Positions 13,513-25,182 of a stretch of DNA of 64,000 bases are shown here, one piece after another (position 1 is the stretch's first letter; every line of letters begins with the position of its first letter). Under the pieces are notes generated by a model, which saw only the letters and a list, made by a program, of their open reading frames with translations, was not told the DNA's origin and ran no database searches. This DNA comes from Sipunculus nudus. Taxonomy: Eukaryota > Annelida > Sipuncula > Golfingiida > Sipunculidae. The position numbers were made by a program, and so were the translations under genes. The stretch covers positions 16,079,019 through 16,143,018 of the forward strand of contig CM049306.1 of assembly GCA_026874595.1 (NCBI GenBank), in the 5' to 3' direction.

Positions 13513-14893
13513 TTAAAACCAGGACTGACACGTTCATTCTTTACAGTTTAATAAAAAAACTTTTTAAAACTTGTATGCCAAGAAAATAATTCAGGAAAAG
13601 TGTAGGCTAAAAACTTATAATTTGAATAATAAGGGGAATTTTATTACACCTCTACAAATGTCAGCTGGTCATGGTCCACTTGAAGTCATTTTAAACTTAA
13701 AAGGCTGATGGCTGACATGAAAGTGTGACCAGCAGCATATTGTATTAGCTTTGTTACAACACAGAATGGTGAGATCATAACCACATCAGTTATATAATTC
13801 TGTGTACTTGACCCAAGCTTTGGTTTTATAGAAAAGGTTGATTTGATGAGGCGGAGTTCACAATCCTTCATTTTGTTTTAGTCCAAGTATTAAAGAGTTT
13901 TGATTGGTTTTAAAAACAGAACTCTCATCAAGTTCATGTTGCCAGTGAGATGTGGTGGTCTCTCTCAGTTATTAAAACTCCCTTGAATAATGGTTGTAAT
14001 TATTGGTGGCATGAGCTGATCAATCTTAGTGCTGCTTCATTTGTAGTCAGTAGAAAAGAGGAATAGTTCCATTCAAGTACATTCAGTGGGCACTAATTGC
14101 CATTAATAAATGGATTTCAATATTATCTTCTATAACTGATTATCTTGCTTCACTTCCACACAGAATCAAATATTGGCAAAGAGCTTACTGTGGTTTTAAG
14201 ATAATTTATGCAAAGATGTTAATAGGATTAATCACCATGTGGTTTAATTGCTGGAAAGATATTATGCCATTATCAATATTGTGTTAAAACCTGTTGAAGA
14301 AGTGATTCAGTACTTGCCAGTATTTTTTAATGTGATTATTATTTTGTGGCTAATGTTCAGACCTTTAGCAGAGAGTCATTATTATCTTTGCACAAGGTGA
14401 CACAAGGGCAGTTTTTATCTTCAGTTGATCCATTGAGTTTCGGTGTGTTGATGTGCATATTTGTGTATACATGTGTCTGCATAATGTGAGAGTTTTCAGT
14501 GAAATTTAAGCTGTAAGTTCAAAGTGTTAATACCAAGAATTCATTGCAGTTGAGAGTTCATCTGCCCCACAATAACCCCAGTGTAATAATTTAGGTGCTT
14601 TCAGCAAGTTTGTGTATGCTTGCACTCCAAAGGGCTGTCATTTGTTTACGTATTCAGCTGTCTACAAAATGTATGTCATACATGTCCTCATGGAGAATAC
14701 TGACATCATCATGTAGTATACAAGATGTGACACAATAACAGCATGTCATTCACTTTAATCACCAACAGATTAGTTATATTTGCCAAGTACCTTGTAGAAT
14801 TACAATATCAAGGGTACTACATTTTTAGGCATTTAAATTTTGATTTAGTTCTTTTTTTTTAAATTAAAGAAAAGAGAACTATTCTATTTTCAG
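13513..14893. other. Sequence upstream of exon A, probable intron
   Basis: No gene or repeat family was recognised. It ends in the polypyrimidine tract and ttttcag acceptor of exon A. Confidence 0.4.
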
Positions 14894-15122
14894 ATTCAAT
14901 TCTGGAAGACTGCAGAGGGACAAGACACTAAGAGAGAACACACTATTATATACCAAGAGGCTGATCCATGTGGTTTAGGTGGCAGACAAAAACGAGAAGC
15001 CAACTCTGGACATGTATATAACCTGTGGCCATATACTAACATCACGGCACAGATCATGGTGCTTAACGTCAAATACGAAGGGCTGCCAAGTAATAAAATC
15101 ATTTTTATGGCTAAGGAAGGAG
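14894..15122 (+). CDS. Exon A: second half of an FN3 domain
   Basis: A pyrimidine-rich tract and ttttcag precede the exon, and gtaagc follows it. It is read in phase 0 at the 5' side and leaves one base at the 3' side. The 76 residues hold an IQFWKT strand, a basic loop (GGRQKREAN), then the E-F-G strand region NLWPYTNITAQIMVLN and a closing KIIFMAKEG. NIT is an N-glycosylation sequon. The usual Tyr of the FN3 F strand (L.P.T.Y) is Ile here. The first half of this domain should lie in an upstream exon ending in phase 0. I did not find it in 1-14893, so that intron probably exceeds 14.9 kb. The minus-strand open frame across this exon is a shadow. Confidence 0.8.
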
Positions 15123-15894
15123 GTAAGCTCATTTTTTATAACAAAAATTCAGGTATACTTGAATTGCTATTTACAATTAATTTTCAGTTTATAATAAATA
15201 TTTCATTCATCATGTAGGCATATTTGGTTAAAAATGTTATGTTTAAAAGTTAGATTGTTCTCTTAACCAAAGGACGGGTTTACCTTACCTGCATTCTTGC
15301 AAGGACATCAACAATTAATCAGTTTTCCTATACATGTAATACATTAACAGTTATTAACAGAAAGAAAATGGTAGCAGTTTTTACCATTATTGAAGCCTTA
15401 GTTTTAATGCTTCCATAGCTATAGGAATTCCAGACCTTCAATAGCATGAATATTTTGTGATCAAACTCATCATATCATACTTAACATTCTTGGACAGTCA
15501 TACAAGATTGTGGTATTGATAAAGAGATAAAGAGCAAAAGAAACCAGGTTTTATCTTATGGTCACCAAGTTTGGGATCACATGAATTGTTGTGTTTTCCT
15601 ATCCCATGATATTTGTGAATTACTGAAAAAAAAACTTCTTATCAAGAGGTAGTGCTAAGTACATGTGGTGTTAAAATCAACTCAGCTGATGTACTATTGA
15701 CGTCAGATCACTTGATGTAATGTCCACATCAGATCAGTTAATATATAGAGTGTTGAAATACAATTCTCTCATTGTTACAATCAACTTTAAGTTACGATAG
15801 GTTTATATCATCTAGCTATGTTGTGTTAATTAAGCTGAATTTATATAGTGTTGATTTCTCCTCTTTTAATATTGCATTTTGTTTGGCATTTCAG

Positions 15895-16014
15895 TTCCTG
15901 GAGAGGTTGAAGGTGTACATACAAAAGATATAACATCCAGTAGCATGAATGTGGAGTGGTCACCACCGGCCCACCCTAATGGTGTAATAAAGTCCTATAT
16001 AGTCTCTGTGCAAG
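15895..16014 (+). CDS. Exon B: first half of the second FN3 domain
   Basis: The exon follows tttggcatttcag and is followed by gtaaac, with phase 1 on both sides. It encodes 40 residues starting VPGEVEGVHTKDITSS, with the B-strand VEWSPP (the conserved FN3 core Trp), an HPNGVIKSY turn and the C strand YIVSVQ. With the last residues of exon A it forms the EGVPG interdomain linker seen in L1-family proteins. The next exon is 16.5 kb away, the longest intron in the window. An H3b element starts 163 bp after the donor. Confidence 0.85.
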
Positions 16015-16177
16015 GTAAACACTTTCTTATGTATAGTATAATACCATAGTTTTCCTATTATATTACAATAATATGCTAAAATCATGTTCCACATACTACT
16101 GTGGTCTGATAGTGGTTGATGTAGCTCATTTATCTGTAGTTGTAACCAACTTGAGGGAAGTCTTTTTTGTGACTAGT

Positions 16178-17342
16178 TTTTAGCTAAGCTGACTGTAAGT
16201 CATCTGAGCTGTAGCAATCACCCTTGTCCAGCGAACAGCTGGCCAGTTTTCCGGCCAGCCCTCCGTTAACAGGGCACAAATGGTAACTGCTAAACTTAGA
16301 AACTACTAACTGTACATCCAGGCAGGTCCTAGGCATATCTCCTTTGAAACCTGAAATTAGGTCATGGTGACCAATATTATGTGACCTATGGGCCAAAAAC
16401 ATGATTTGAGCACCCAGTCAGTCAACCAGAGCACAAATTGTATCCATTTAGCCCAGAATCTTCTAACGCAACATTCAGGGAGGTCCTGGGAAACTTTCCT
16501 CAGAAACAGGGTACTAGGTCACCCTGACCTATATTCTGTGACTTATAGGAAAAAGATGTCATATGAGCACCCAGAATGTAATATGGGTACATATAATATC
16601 TTTTAGGCCTAGAATCTTTTACCGCAACATCCAGGGAGGTTGTGGGCAAATCTCCTTGGAAACCTGAAATTAGGTAATGCTGACCTATAATCATTGACCT
16701 AAGGACCAAAAATATGATTTTGAGCACCAGAGGGGAGTCAGATTCTATCCATTAGGCCTAGAATATTCTTACGTTACATTCAAGGAGTTCCCTTGAGAAA
16801 TGTTTTTGCAAACATGATATTGGGTCACCATGACATATATTTTGCAACCTATAGGAAAAAGATGTCAAATGTGCACAGTGAATGCCAGATGGGCACAAAT
16901 CCTTCCTGTTACGCCTAGGATCATTTAACGCAACATCCAGGGAGTTCTGGGCAAATCTCCCGGGAAACCTGAAATATGGTCATGTTTCTGTGACCTACGG
17001 GGCTGAAAACATGATTTTGAGTACCAACTCAGTCAGACAGGCCACAAATTGTATCCCCTAAGCCTAGAATCTTTGATTTGTTTGATTTCTTGAATATCAT
17101 AATTTTCCATACTTTGCTGATTTGTTTTTAGGGGAAGGGGTTTCCTGGAGAATCCGAGCCCAATGAAATTTATTTCATGAACAATAATATGCGACATTCA
17201 TTCAGTACCTACCAGCTCATTTCAAAACTATTTATCATATAGGACCATGGATTTTTTCACGGGTGCATCTAGTTAATAATTAATACATGCATCATCTATA
17301 TGTCAAATTCAGCTGAGCATCATGGCCCATGGACCACTTGTT
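16178..17342 (+). mobile_element. H3b element, complete, with five tandem core units
   Basis: The 5' end TTTAGCTAAGCTGACTGTAA is followed by GTCATCTGAGCT, forming a 5' hairpin. The 3' end TTCAGCTGAGCATCATGG repeats the AGCTGA motif inverted and is followed by GGCCCATGGACC and ACTTGTT. Between them lie about five imperfect units of about 155 bp (landmark CATCCAGG near 16314, 16475, 16628, 16779, 16934). It is 1.16 kb, non-coding, in intron 2. Confidence 0.7.
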
Positions 17343-18565
17343 GACCTGCCAAATAATGTGTATGAGAAATACATTTTGCCAATTGTCTTAATGTAATAAT
17401 GTAATATCATTTTGGTTAATATGTTTAGGAAGTACTTAGCATGTACTTTTCAAGTTTCCATCACAAATCCTTTAAACAGACAGTGCCAAATTCCTGCAAG
17501 ATGCCTGTAGTATGATACCTGTATTGTTATGAAGCATTGTAATATCATTGTCTTTGTATTTCCACTTATCCTTGCTATATAGGTGTATATATTTGTGTTT
17601 AGACCATCGTTAGATGCTGTAAATATATCACATGTATTGTTATGATTATTTGTCATATAATTTCATATAATTTTCATATACTTTTTAATATTTTGTTTTA
17701 TTTTATTACAATAAATCTTTGTAATTCTGGTATTTATTTTCTCTGCTATTGAGTTTAAAACTAAACAAAGAAAGAAAAAAGCCAGATTTACAAGTTTAAA
17801 AGGAGTATATGACTGATGCTTTGAATGCAAGGCTGACACAGCTGATACGGACAAATATTGTAGAAACAATGCAGGACAATGCAGCCAGTACAGACCCAGG
17901 GTACACTGGATAGCTGAGCCAGACCCGTAAAAACCCATTAAAAGCTACAGTTTTATATACCTGGCAGTGTATTGCACAAAAGCAGATGAATCTTTAAATC
18001 TGCTTAATTACATGTGATGGCCCTAGTAAGGAGTAGAATACTAAAGTAGTGACAGTCTTCTCCAGCTGTTAGAAGGAATGATCTAGTGAATGTAAAATCT
18101 CCAGTATTGTCACTCATGAACACCTGGTCCTGTCTCAAGCACTGTGTGGGCGTTCAATCAGGGTACATGTTCTTAGCAGTGTAAAGTAAAGAAGTGTTTA
18201 TATGAAGAACCTGGTAATGTGGCACATCAATCTCTCAGCCATCACAGTACACCTGCCTAATTTCCTCTGTCCATTAACAAGGTACATGTGGTCATCTGTA
18301 AAAGCTTCATCTGTTAACTTTCTTGTATTCTTATATACAGAAATCAATTCCAGGCCAAAGTCAGTAATTTTTCTGAAGCAAAAGTTAGATTTTTCCTGAT
18401 TTGATGCATTCGGATTAGTCTGAATTAGCTGTTAACATTTCATCATATATTTTTACATATTATCAATGTTTATTTCCTGTTTAAATAAATGAGTGATAAA
18501 ATGTTTACAGCACTGTTTATATTTACAGACATGACTCCTTTTGAGATAAAATAGACCATATATTT
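17343..18565. other. Intronic sequence between elements
   Basis: No exon, RNA gene or shared repeat was recognised in this part of intron 2. Confidence 0.4.
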
Positions 18566-19938
18566 GTATCCGCCAAAACAGAGTTTTGCAGATACTATGT
18601 TTTCAGCCCACCGCCGCCGCTGCCGCCACGTAGGTGTCTGGAGAACTCCTCCATAACCGCTAGGCGGATTTCTACGAAACCCAGATTATGTTCGGGTCAC
18701 ATATGAACGTGATTTTGTTTTGACCTCTGACCTTTCTTCAGCGCTCTGGGTCCATCTGTGCGTCTGTTTTGACATATCTCAGGAACCGTTTGACCAATCA
18801 GGAAAAAAAATTTGCACAAAGTAAGCCCTTTGATAGCTCTATAACATACATAAAAATGGTGGCACCACCTGCAACCATTTTTGCACAGCGTCCATCTGTT
18901 CATCTGCCTTGGGATAAAATCACTCATATCTCTGCTTTGGTTGGACTTATCCACCTGAAATTTTGCATGTGTATACATCCTGGACAGCTTTCTTGATTTT
19001 ATGACAGGTGGCGCCACCTACATTCATGTTTACACTGCAGACATCCAAGCTCATAACTCGGGACTGTTTGACCGATTGGGCCAAAATTTTGTATGTGTAT
19101 AGATCTCACATAGCTCTTTATCATAAGCAAAACTGGTGTCACCTGCAACCATTTTTGCACAGCATCCGTCTGTTTGTCTGCTGTGGGATAAAATCACTCA
19201 TATCTCTGCACTGGTTTGACTTACCTGCCTAAAATTTTGCATGTTTATACATCTTGGATAGCTTTCTGGATTCTGTGGCAGGCATATATCTCAGGAACCA
19301 TTTGACGGATTGGGCCAAAAATTTGCAAGTGTATAGATCTCACATAGCTCTTTATCATAAGCAAAACTGGTGTCCCCTGCAACCTTTTTTGCACAGCGTC
19401 CGTCTGTTTGTCTGCTGTGGGATAAAATCACTCATATCTCGGCAGTGGTTTGACTTTTCTGCCAAAATTTTGCATGTTTAGACATCTTGGATAGCTTTCT
19501 TGATTTTATGACAGGTGGCACCACCTATATTCACATTTACGTGGCAGACATCCAAGCTTATATCTCGGGAACCGTTTGACCGATTGGGACAAAATTTTGC
19601 ATGTGTATAGATCCCACATAGCTCTCTTTTATAGGCAAAACTGGTGGTACCACCTGAACCATTTTTGCACAGAGTCCGTCTGTTTGTCTGCCGTGGGATA
19701 AAATCACTCATATCTCCGCAGTGGTTTAACTTTTTGCATATGTATACAACTTTGACAGTTTTCTGGATTTTGTGGTAGGTGGCGCAACCTACATACACAT
19801 TTCGGTTGCAGAAATCCATGCTAATATGCAACACACCTCACTCTATTTCCCTTGCCACTCAATCCATGCCTCTCTTCACCCGTCCCACTCTGATTTCGGC
19901 TGATACACGTAGTCACTTGTCGACTACCCGTATTCTAG
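18566..19938 (+). mobile_element. H1 element, complete copy
   Basis: Starts GTATCCGCCAAAACAGAG with the second hairpin arm TTTTGCAGATAC, then a CCGCCGCCGCTGCC stretch. Four to five 139-bp half-units follow, each with TTTGAC, ATTTTGCATGT and a GGTGGCGCCACCT-like dyad. The 3' end has GGCTGATAC (inverted relative to the 5' GTATCCGC), the hairpin GTAGTC...GACTAC and CCGTATTCTAG ending at 19938. A hairpin about 11 bases before a CTAG end is the Helitron 3' signature. It is non-coding and an H3 element abuts its end. Confidence 0.75.
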
Positions 19939-19984
19939 TTTTTAGCTCAGCTGACTATAAGTCATCTGAGCTATAGTCGTGGTC

Positions 19985-20044
19985 CATTGTCCGTCGTCCG
20001 TCCGTCTGTCCGTCCGTCCGTCCGTCCGTCCGTCCGTCCGTCCG
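19985..20044. repeat. (CCGT)n microsatellite in H3
   Basis: About fourteen near-perfect TCCG units follow the H3 5' hairpin. The H3 copy at 59412-59466 carries the same tract with interruptions, so it belongs to the element. Confidence 0.9.
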
Positions 20045-20851
20045 TAGATGTGGCACGTTTTGAAACCCTAAGACCTAGGAATCCAAAATTCAGCATAATG
20101 TTAGATGTCCCCAAGATCTCCTACCAAGCCGAAAACTGGGTCTTTGCGGCTTCGTTCCTTTGAGAAATTAAGGAAAAACCTCAATTTTTTATTAAAATCC
20201 TATTTTCACACTTCAGGACTGCCTAATATCAAAACCACTCATCTGTTTTTCCTCATATTTACCATAAATATTCCTTCATATAGTTCCTATGTACATGCCA
20301 GAAATTAAGTCTCTTAAGTATAAATTCTTTAAGTTATGGGCCCAAACATAATGGACTTTGTAAAAAATCAGGAAAAATATTTACTCACTTAACATGAAAA
20401 ATTTTGAAACTAGAGTCTATTTTCCCAAGTATATAACTATGTTTAATTAAGATTCAATTGCTTACCCAAAATTAGATCTGAATTTTGTAAATTTTTTAAG
20501 TAATTAGCATAAAAATAAAATCAGTACCTTAAATTTTGCCCAACTTTGACCATGGCACGTTTTTTTCCTGTAAGTACCATTGATTTAATTTTCACAGCAT
20601 GTAAACATAAATATTTAATTTGTTTAAATCTGAAATTTGGAAATAAAAGCTTGAAAATTAAGCTAGTTATTGATTTTTTTCTTGAGGCTCTATTGTAGTC
20701 ATTTGCTTTGATTAGAGGTTACAGATGCAGGGTCCCACTCCAGGTCACTGGAAGTCAGCTATGCCAGGGTTTCTGATTTGTTACAGTCACTGGGGGAGAT
20801 CCCCTGCTGTGACAGGTGTACAGTTATTCTCATATCACCACCCCAATATCA

Positions 20852-20869
20852 CCCCCCCCCCCCCCCCCC
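20852..20869. repeat. Poly-C tract
   Basis: An uninterrupted run of 18 C within the H3 copy. Confidence 0.9.
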
Positions 20870-21881
20870 GCAAACCCAACCCACCAAGTGTTATGCAGTA
20901 TTGTTATTGTTTTCACTGTATCTCCTTAATTGTAATGCTGTTTCCACTCTGATATGCAAAAACTTTCCTTGAAAAAGTAATTCAAGGTGTAATCCAGAAG
21001 ATGCAATGTTGTGTAATGTAGCATTTTAAAAGAAATCATTTTTCCTTTAAATGATTTTACCAATCATAATGGAACCCATCAGTATGCTTAAATTATGATA
21101 AAATATGAAGCATATTATGGATAAATAAAGGCACAATTAAAAATTGTGAAATCTAAATCAAGTATTTTTTTTAGATATTTATTGTTTTGCAGATTTAAAA
21201 GATATATTTTTGTGGTAAAAAATAAATAAACATTTGTATGCATGATGTGGTGTTATCTGACAAGATTGAGATTTATGATGATGCAATTGAGAATTATGAA
21301 TCAACTTTTATATTCAGATATATATGTTATATTGAAAATGTATAGAAATATAAACTTAAATAAAAAAAAAATTGATGTGATAAAAAAATGAGGATTTATT
21401 ACAAACATTTGTTCATTATTTTCCTGCATCAGCAGAATTTGAGATCAGGCTTTGGCGGCTTTGTTTGCCATGTTTTATGTTGTTAATTAGTTATATTTCA
21501 ACTGTATACATTTCATAAAAAAAAAACGTATATTTAATAATATATATTATACAAAAAAAAAGATTCGATTGAACAAATGTTTAAACTACTGAAATGTCAA
21601 CAGTTAATTGAAAAGCCAACTAATGATCATGGTAATTGTACAGATCATTTGTTCACAAACTGCTCACATGCTTCAGTTTCAACATTAGGAAACACATGGT
21701 CAGGTCACAAAATATTATTTGCAACAATTTCTTGCTCATCAATACAAACCAATCATATAAACCAACCATGGCCTTTATTACCTCTTCCTCTTACACTTTA
21801 TCTCCATTTGATATTATTTTAGATTTTTACCTTCAAGGTTAACGTCAGCTGAGCACAGTGACCCATAGGTCCCTTGTTTTC

Positions 21882-22890
21882 ATTATATTCAGCATTCAGA
21901 CAAACATTAAGCATTCCTATATGCATGAACCATATCTGTTGTATTGCATAGTTAATGCAACGTCAACATATACCAGGGATCGTAATACTGATCAATACGA
22001 AGGTGAGGTCGGGAATGTCCCTTCCCATATCACGTACAGTTACTCCAGAACACAGAAACTGTACCAAGAAATCTTTACAGAATCATTTACACCTATTTAT
22101 GATGCATTTTATGTTGTAGTTTAATTACCAATATTTAAAGTTACCACTCCATGACAGTACTTTGGAATTTATACCTTTCCAACAGAAAGGCATTAATACA
22201 GGTTTGCCTTTCATCAGAAAAAATGCCTTTCCGCTAAAGATGCCTCCTATCATCATATCAAACATTAAGTCACATTCCGTTTAGTGGTAAGCCTGACCTG
22301 CATCCTTACATGCAATCCTTCATGCACACTTGCATGCTAAAAGAACTGAATGTTTTCAACAGTAACACTGTAATATCAGAAACATGATTGTCCAGTGAAA
22401 AAAAAATTTAGGAAAATATAGGAGATAAGGGCCTAAATGTTGTGAAAAATAAGAAATTTTAGACCATTTATATAGGAAAATATAGGAAATACAGGGAGTT
22501 GCTGGAAGACCGTCTGTAGTTTTGTATCATGTGTGTTCCTACTTATCAGCTACTAATGTGGAAAAGATCTAGGTGTTGACCTTTCCAATGGATCAATACA
22601 AAAAGAAAAATGCCTTTCCATGCACATGTTTGCCTGTCTGAGACAGGCTAAAAGGCGTTATTTCGACCCCTGCAAACAATCAGTTATTTATCTCATAGAG
22701 TGATGTAAATATAAATAATTACATGTCCATTTAAGCTTTGGACAACATTGTCAGAATATTAATATTCTGAACTTGAAAAAAAGATTTTACAGCACTTGAC
22801 TAAGGAGCTTAATGTCATTGGTAAAGTGCATGTACATAGAATTTAATCATCAATCCATGATCACTGTAATTTAATTAAGCAAAATTAAAA
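21882..22890. other. Intronic sequence between elements
   Basis: No gene recognised. The plus-strand open frame at 21858-22124 begins inside the H3 terminus and has no domain similarity. Confidence 0.4.
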
Positions 22891-24199
22891 TTTTTAGCTA
22901 AACTGACTATCTGAGGTAACAGTCATCTGAGGTAATAAAGCGATCACTTTTTATGTGTCATCCAGAGGACTAGCCATCTAATTATCTGTTAACAGGGCAC
23001 AAATCTAAACAGTTAGGCCCAGGAAGTTCAAACTTCACATGCTGACAGGTCATGATAGATTCTCTGTGTAAACTGAAAAGACAGTCACTGTGACTTAGCT
23101 GTATTCTCCAAGTTATGTTGTAAAAATATCGGAATTTATACATCAGTCTTTTAACAAGGCACAAATCATAACTGCAAGACCCTCGAAGGTTAAATTTCAC
23201 ATGCAGACAGAAACTGTGGAAATTAAAAAAATACAGGTCACTGTGACCCTGCATTGTGGAGAGAAAAACACGAAATAAAGCCATATTACTTCATTTTTCA
23301 TATAACTTCACAAGCACCACAATTCATAACAGCAAGTCCCAGAAAGTTCAAACTTCACATGCTCAAAGGTCCAGTTAGGTCCTCTGGGTAATATGTAGGT
23401 CACAATGACCCATATTCTTCAAATTATTGAGTAAAAACTCCAGAAGCCATCATCTGTCATCAACAGGTTACAGATCATAACCACAAGGCCCAGTACGTTT
23501 AAACTTCACGTGCTAACTGGTCAAGATAGGGCTGTTATTGGAAAATATAAGTAGGTCACTGTGACCTATATTTTCAGTGTGATTGAACAAAATACATCAT
23601 CAGGAAGTTTAAATTGGGTGGGGTTGCATCTGCATATTTTCAAACCCATTCTAGCTGACTGAGTATGAATTGAATTGAATTATTCTATGGGCTATGAGTG
23701 CCAGATTTTAAGTGCTTTTCCACTTCTTCCATGATTACAGTGTTTGATTTCCTGTGTGTGCTTGAAATATATATTGTTTGTTACAAACTATTTGATCTAT
23801 TTCCTGTTGGTATATTACACTTTTTCTTAATGGTATGCACATTTAGGCTGCAGTTAGCACTCCTTATCTAGGACTTCAGTATACTGCAGCGATTATGCAG
23901 TTTGGCTGTATTTTTACAATGTCACCTATTACTATGCACAGTTGTGCACAGATTGAATGTAAGACCCCCTAGAGTTCTAATGTTTAGAATGACAGACTAC
24001 AGCTATCAGTCTTAGAAGGGCACAAATGGTATAACCCTTAGAACTAGAATGTAAACACTTTTTAATATACAGACATGTTCTGATAAGCTCTTCTTACAAT
24101 TCCAAATCAGGTAACTTATGACCTGCATTTATGTGAGCACTATGGCCAAAAGTAGTGTGTCAGGTTCAGCAGAGTGTCTTGGTCCATGGGCCACTTGTT
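22891..24199 (+). mobile_element. H3b element, second copy
   Basis: Starts TTTTTAGCTAAACTGACTAT with CAGTCATCTGAGG as second arm, and ends GTTCAGCAGAGTGTCTTGG, TCCATGGGCCACTTGTT. The interior has repeated units headed AACAGGGCACAAAT with GTCACTGTGACC-type phrases (about 22990-23600). It is diverged from the copy at 16178 but has the same layout. No coding capacity. Confidence 0.65.
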
Positions 24200-24461
24200 A
24201 ATTTTATTTTATATCTGCGAAAGTCCAGGTTGTGCATGGACTTATTATTTAGTACACTTGAACTACCTATGTTACTTCCTTGAGAAGTTCTGGTGCGTAC
24301 TGAAGGTCAATTTTAATAATTTTCAACATATCTTGTTCCAAGCAATAGAAAATATATACAAATTTTGCTTTAAATATATGCTGTAAATAATATAATCTAA
24401 CATAACATTTTTATTGTCATGGCATTTTTTTGACAGCATTAACTGATTATGTTGCCAATAG

Positions 24462-25182
24462 TGTTATGGAGTAAGAAAGGGTGTATATGTGACTTAACAC
24501 ATATTTAAAGGAATATTTCAATATTTCATTAATTAAGATCTAAAATCATTCAGAAACAATAAAAATCAATTACGGTTTCAGTCTGTTCTGATATTCAGAC
24601 AGAGCCAAAGGAAATTAATGGTTCATCAGACGACCAAGTATCTAATGGAAATTCAGTATGTTTGTAGAGCCTAAATGTACTCTCACAAATTAGCTCTAAA
24701 TTGGTTTCTATGATGAGGCAGGCAGATTATGTTTATAGAGTTTGGAAATAGCATTGTAGGTCAGTCTATAACTGGATGCATGTCAGGTCAGACTTGGGAT
24801 TTTCCGTAGCACTTTTGTCGAATCAGATCTCACGAAAGTTAGGTAGAACACTTACAACTCTGATGTAATTGTGACCTACTTTGAGTCATCCAATAAGGTT
24901 TAGCTTTTATGACGAAATGCAGAAATATGGATATGTACATCTCATATGTCACGTGAAAGCTCTGTAACAAAACTATCTGTAGTGCGCGCTGAGAGTCAGA
25001 GAGAGAGAGAGAGGGACCATGTCTAGCTGGGCACTGCAGGGCCTCAGCAAAGACTGGCCCAGACTCTGTCCTGTGAATAAAGGCTTCTATCATCAAATTG
25101 GTCTTGGAACATTTGTCAGCCACCAACATCACCTACTGCTTGTGATACAGTGTGGGGACATCCTCAACCCCACATTGTATCA
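24462..25182 (+). repeat. 5' LTR
   Basis: Identical by eye to the 3' LTR over its first about 650 bases, then differing in a short patch (about 25114-25135), then similar again to the end. Contains a GA-rich microsatellite at 24998-25014. Confidence 0.8.

Larger units (their letters stand above)
19939..21881 (+). mobile_element. H3 element, complete copy
   Basis: Begins TTTTAGCTCAGCTGACTATA with the complementary arm AGTCATCTGAGCT, then a CCGT microsatellite (19985-20044). It ends GTCAGCTGAGCACAGTGACC and AGGTCCCTTGTTT near 21878. GCTCAGCTGA at the 5' end is repeated inverted as TCAGCTGAGC at the 3' end. It shares more than 600 bp of interior with the copy at 59357. No protein is encoded. 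A pure C tract lies at 20852-20869. Confidence 0.7.

Noticed and set aside
14896-15132. 78-residue minus-strand open frame
   Set aside because: It is the complement of exon A, which has splice sites, FN3 pattern and correct phase.
19985-20044. CCGT tract as a telomere-like or regulatory array
   Set aside because: The same tract follows the 5' hairpin in the other H3 copy, so it is part of the element.
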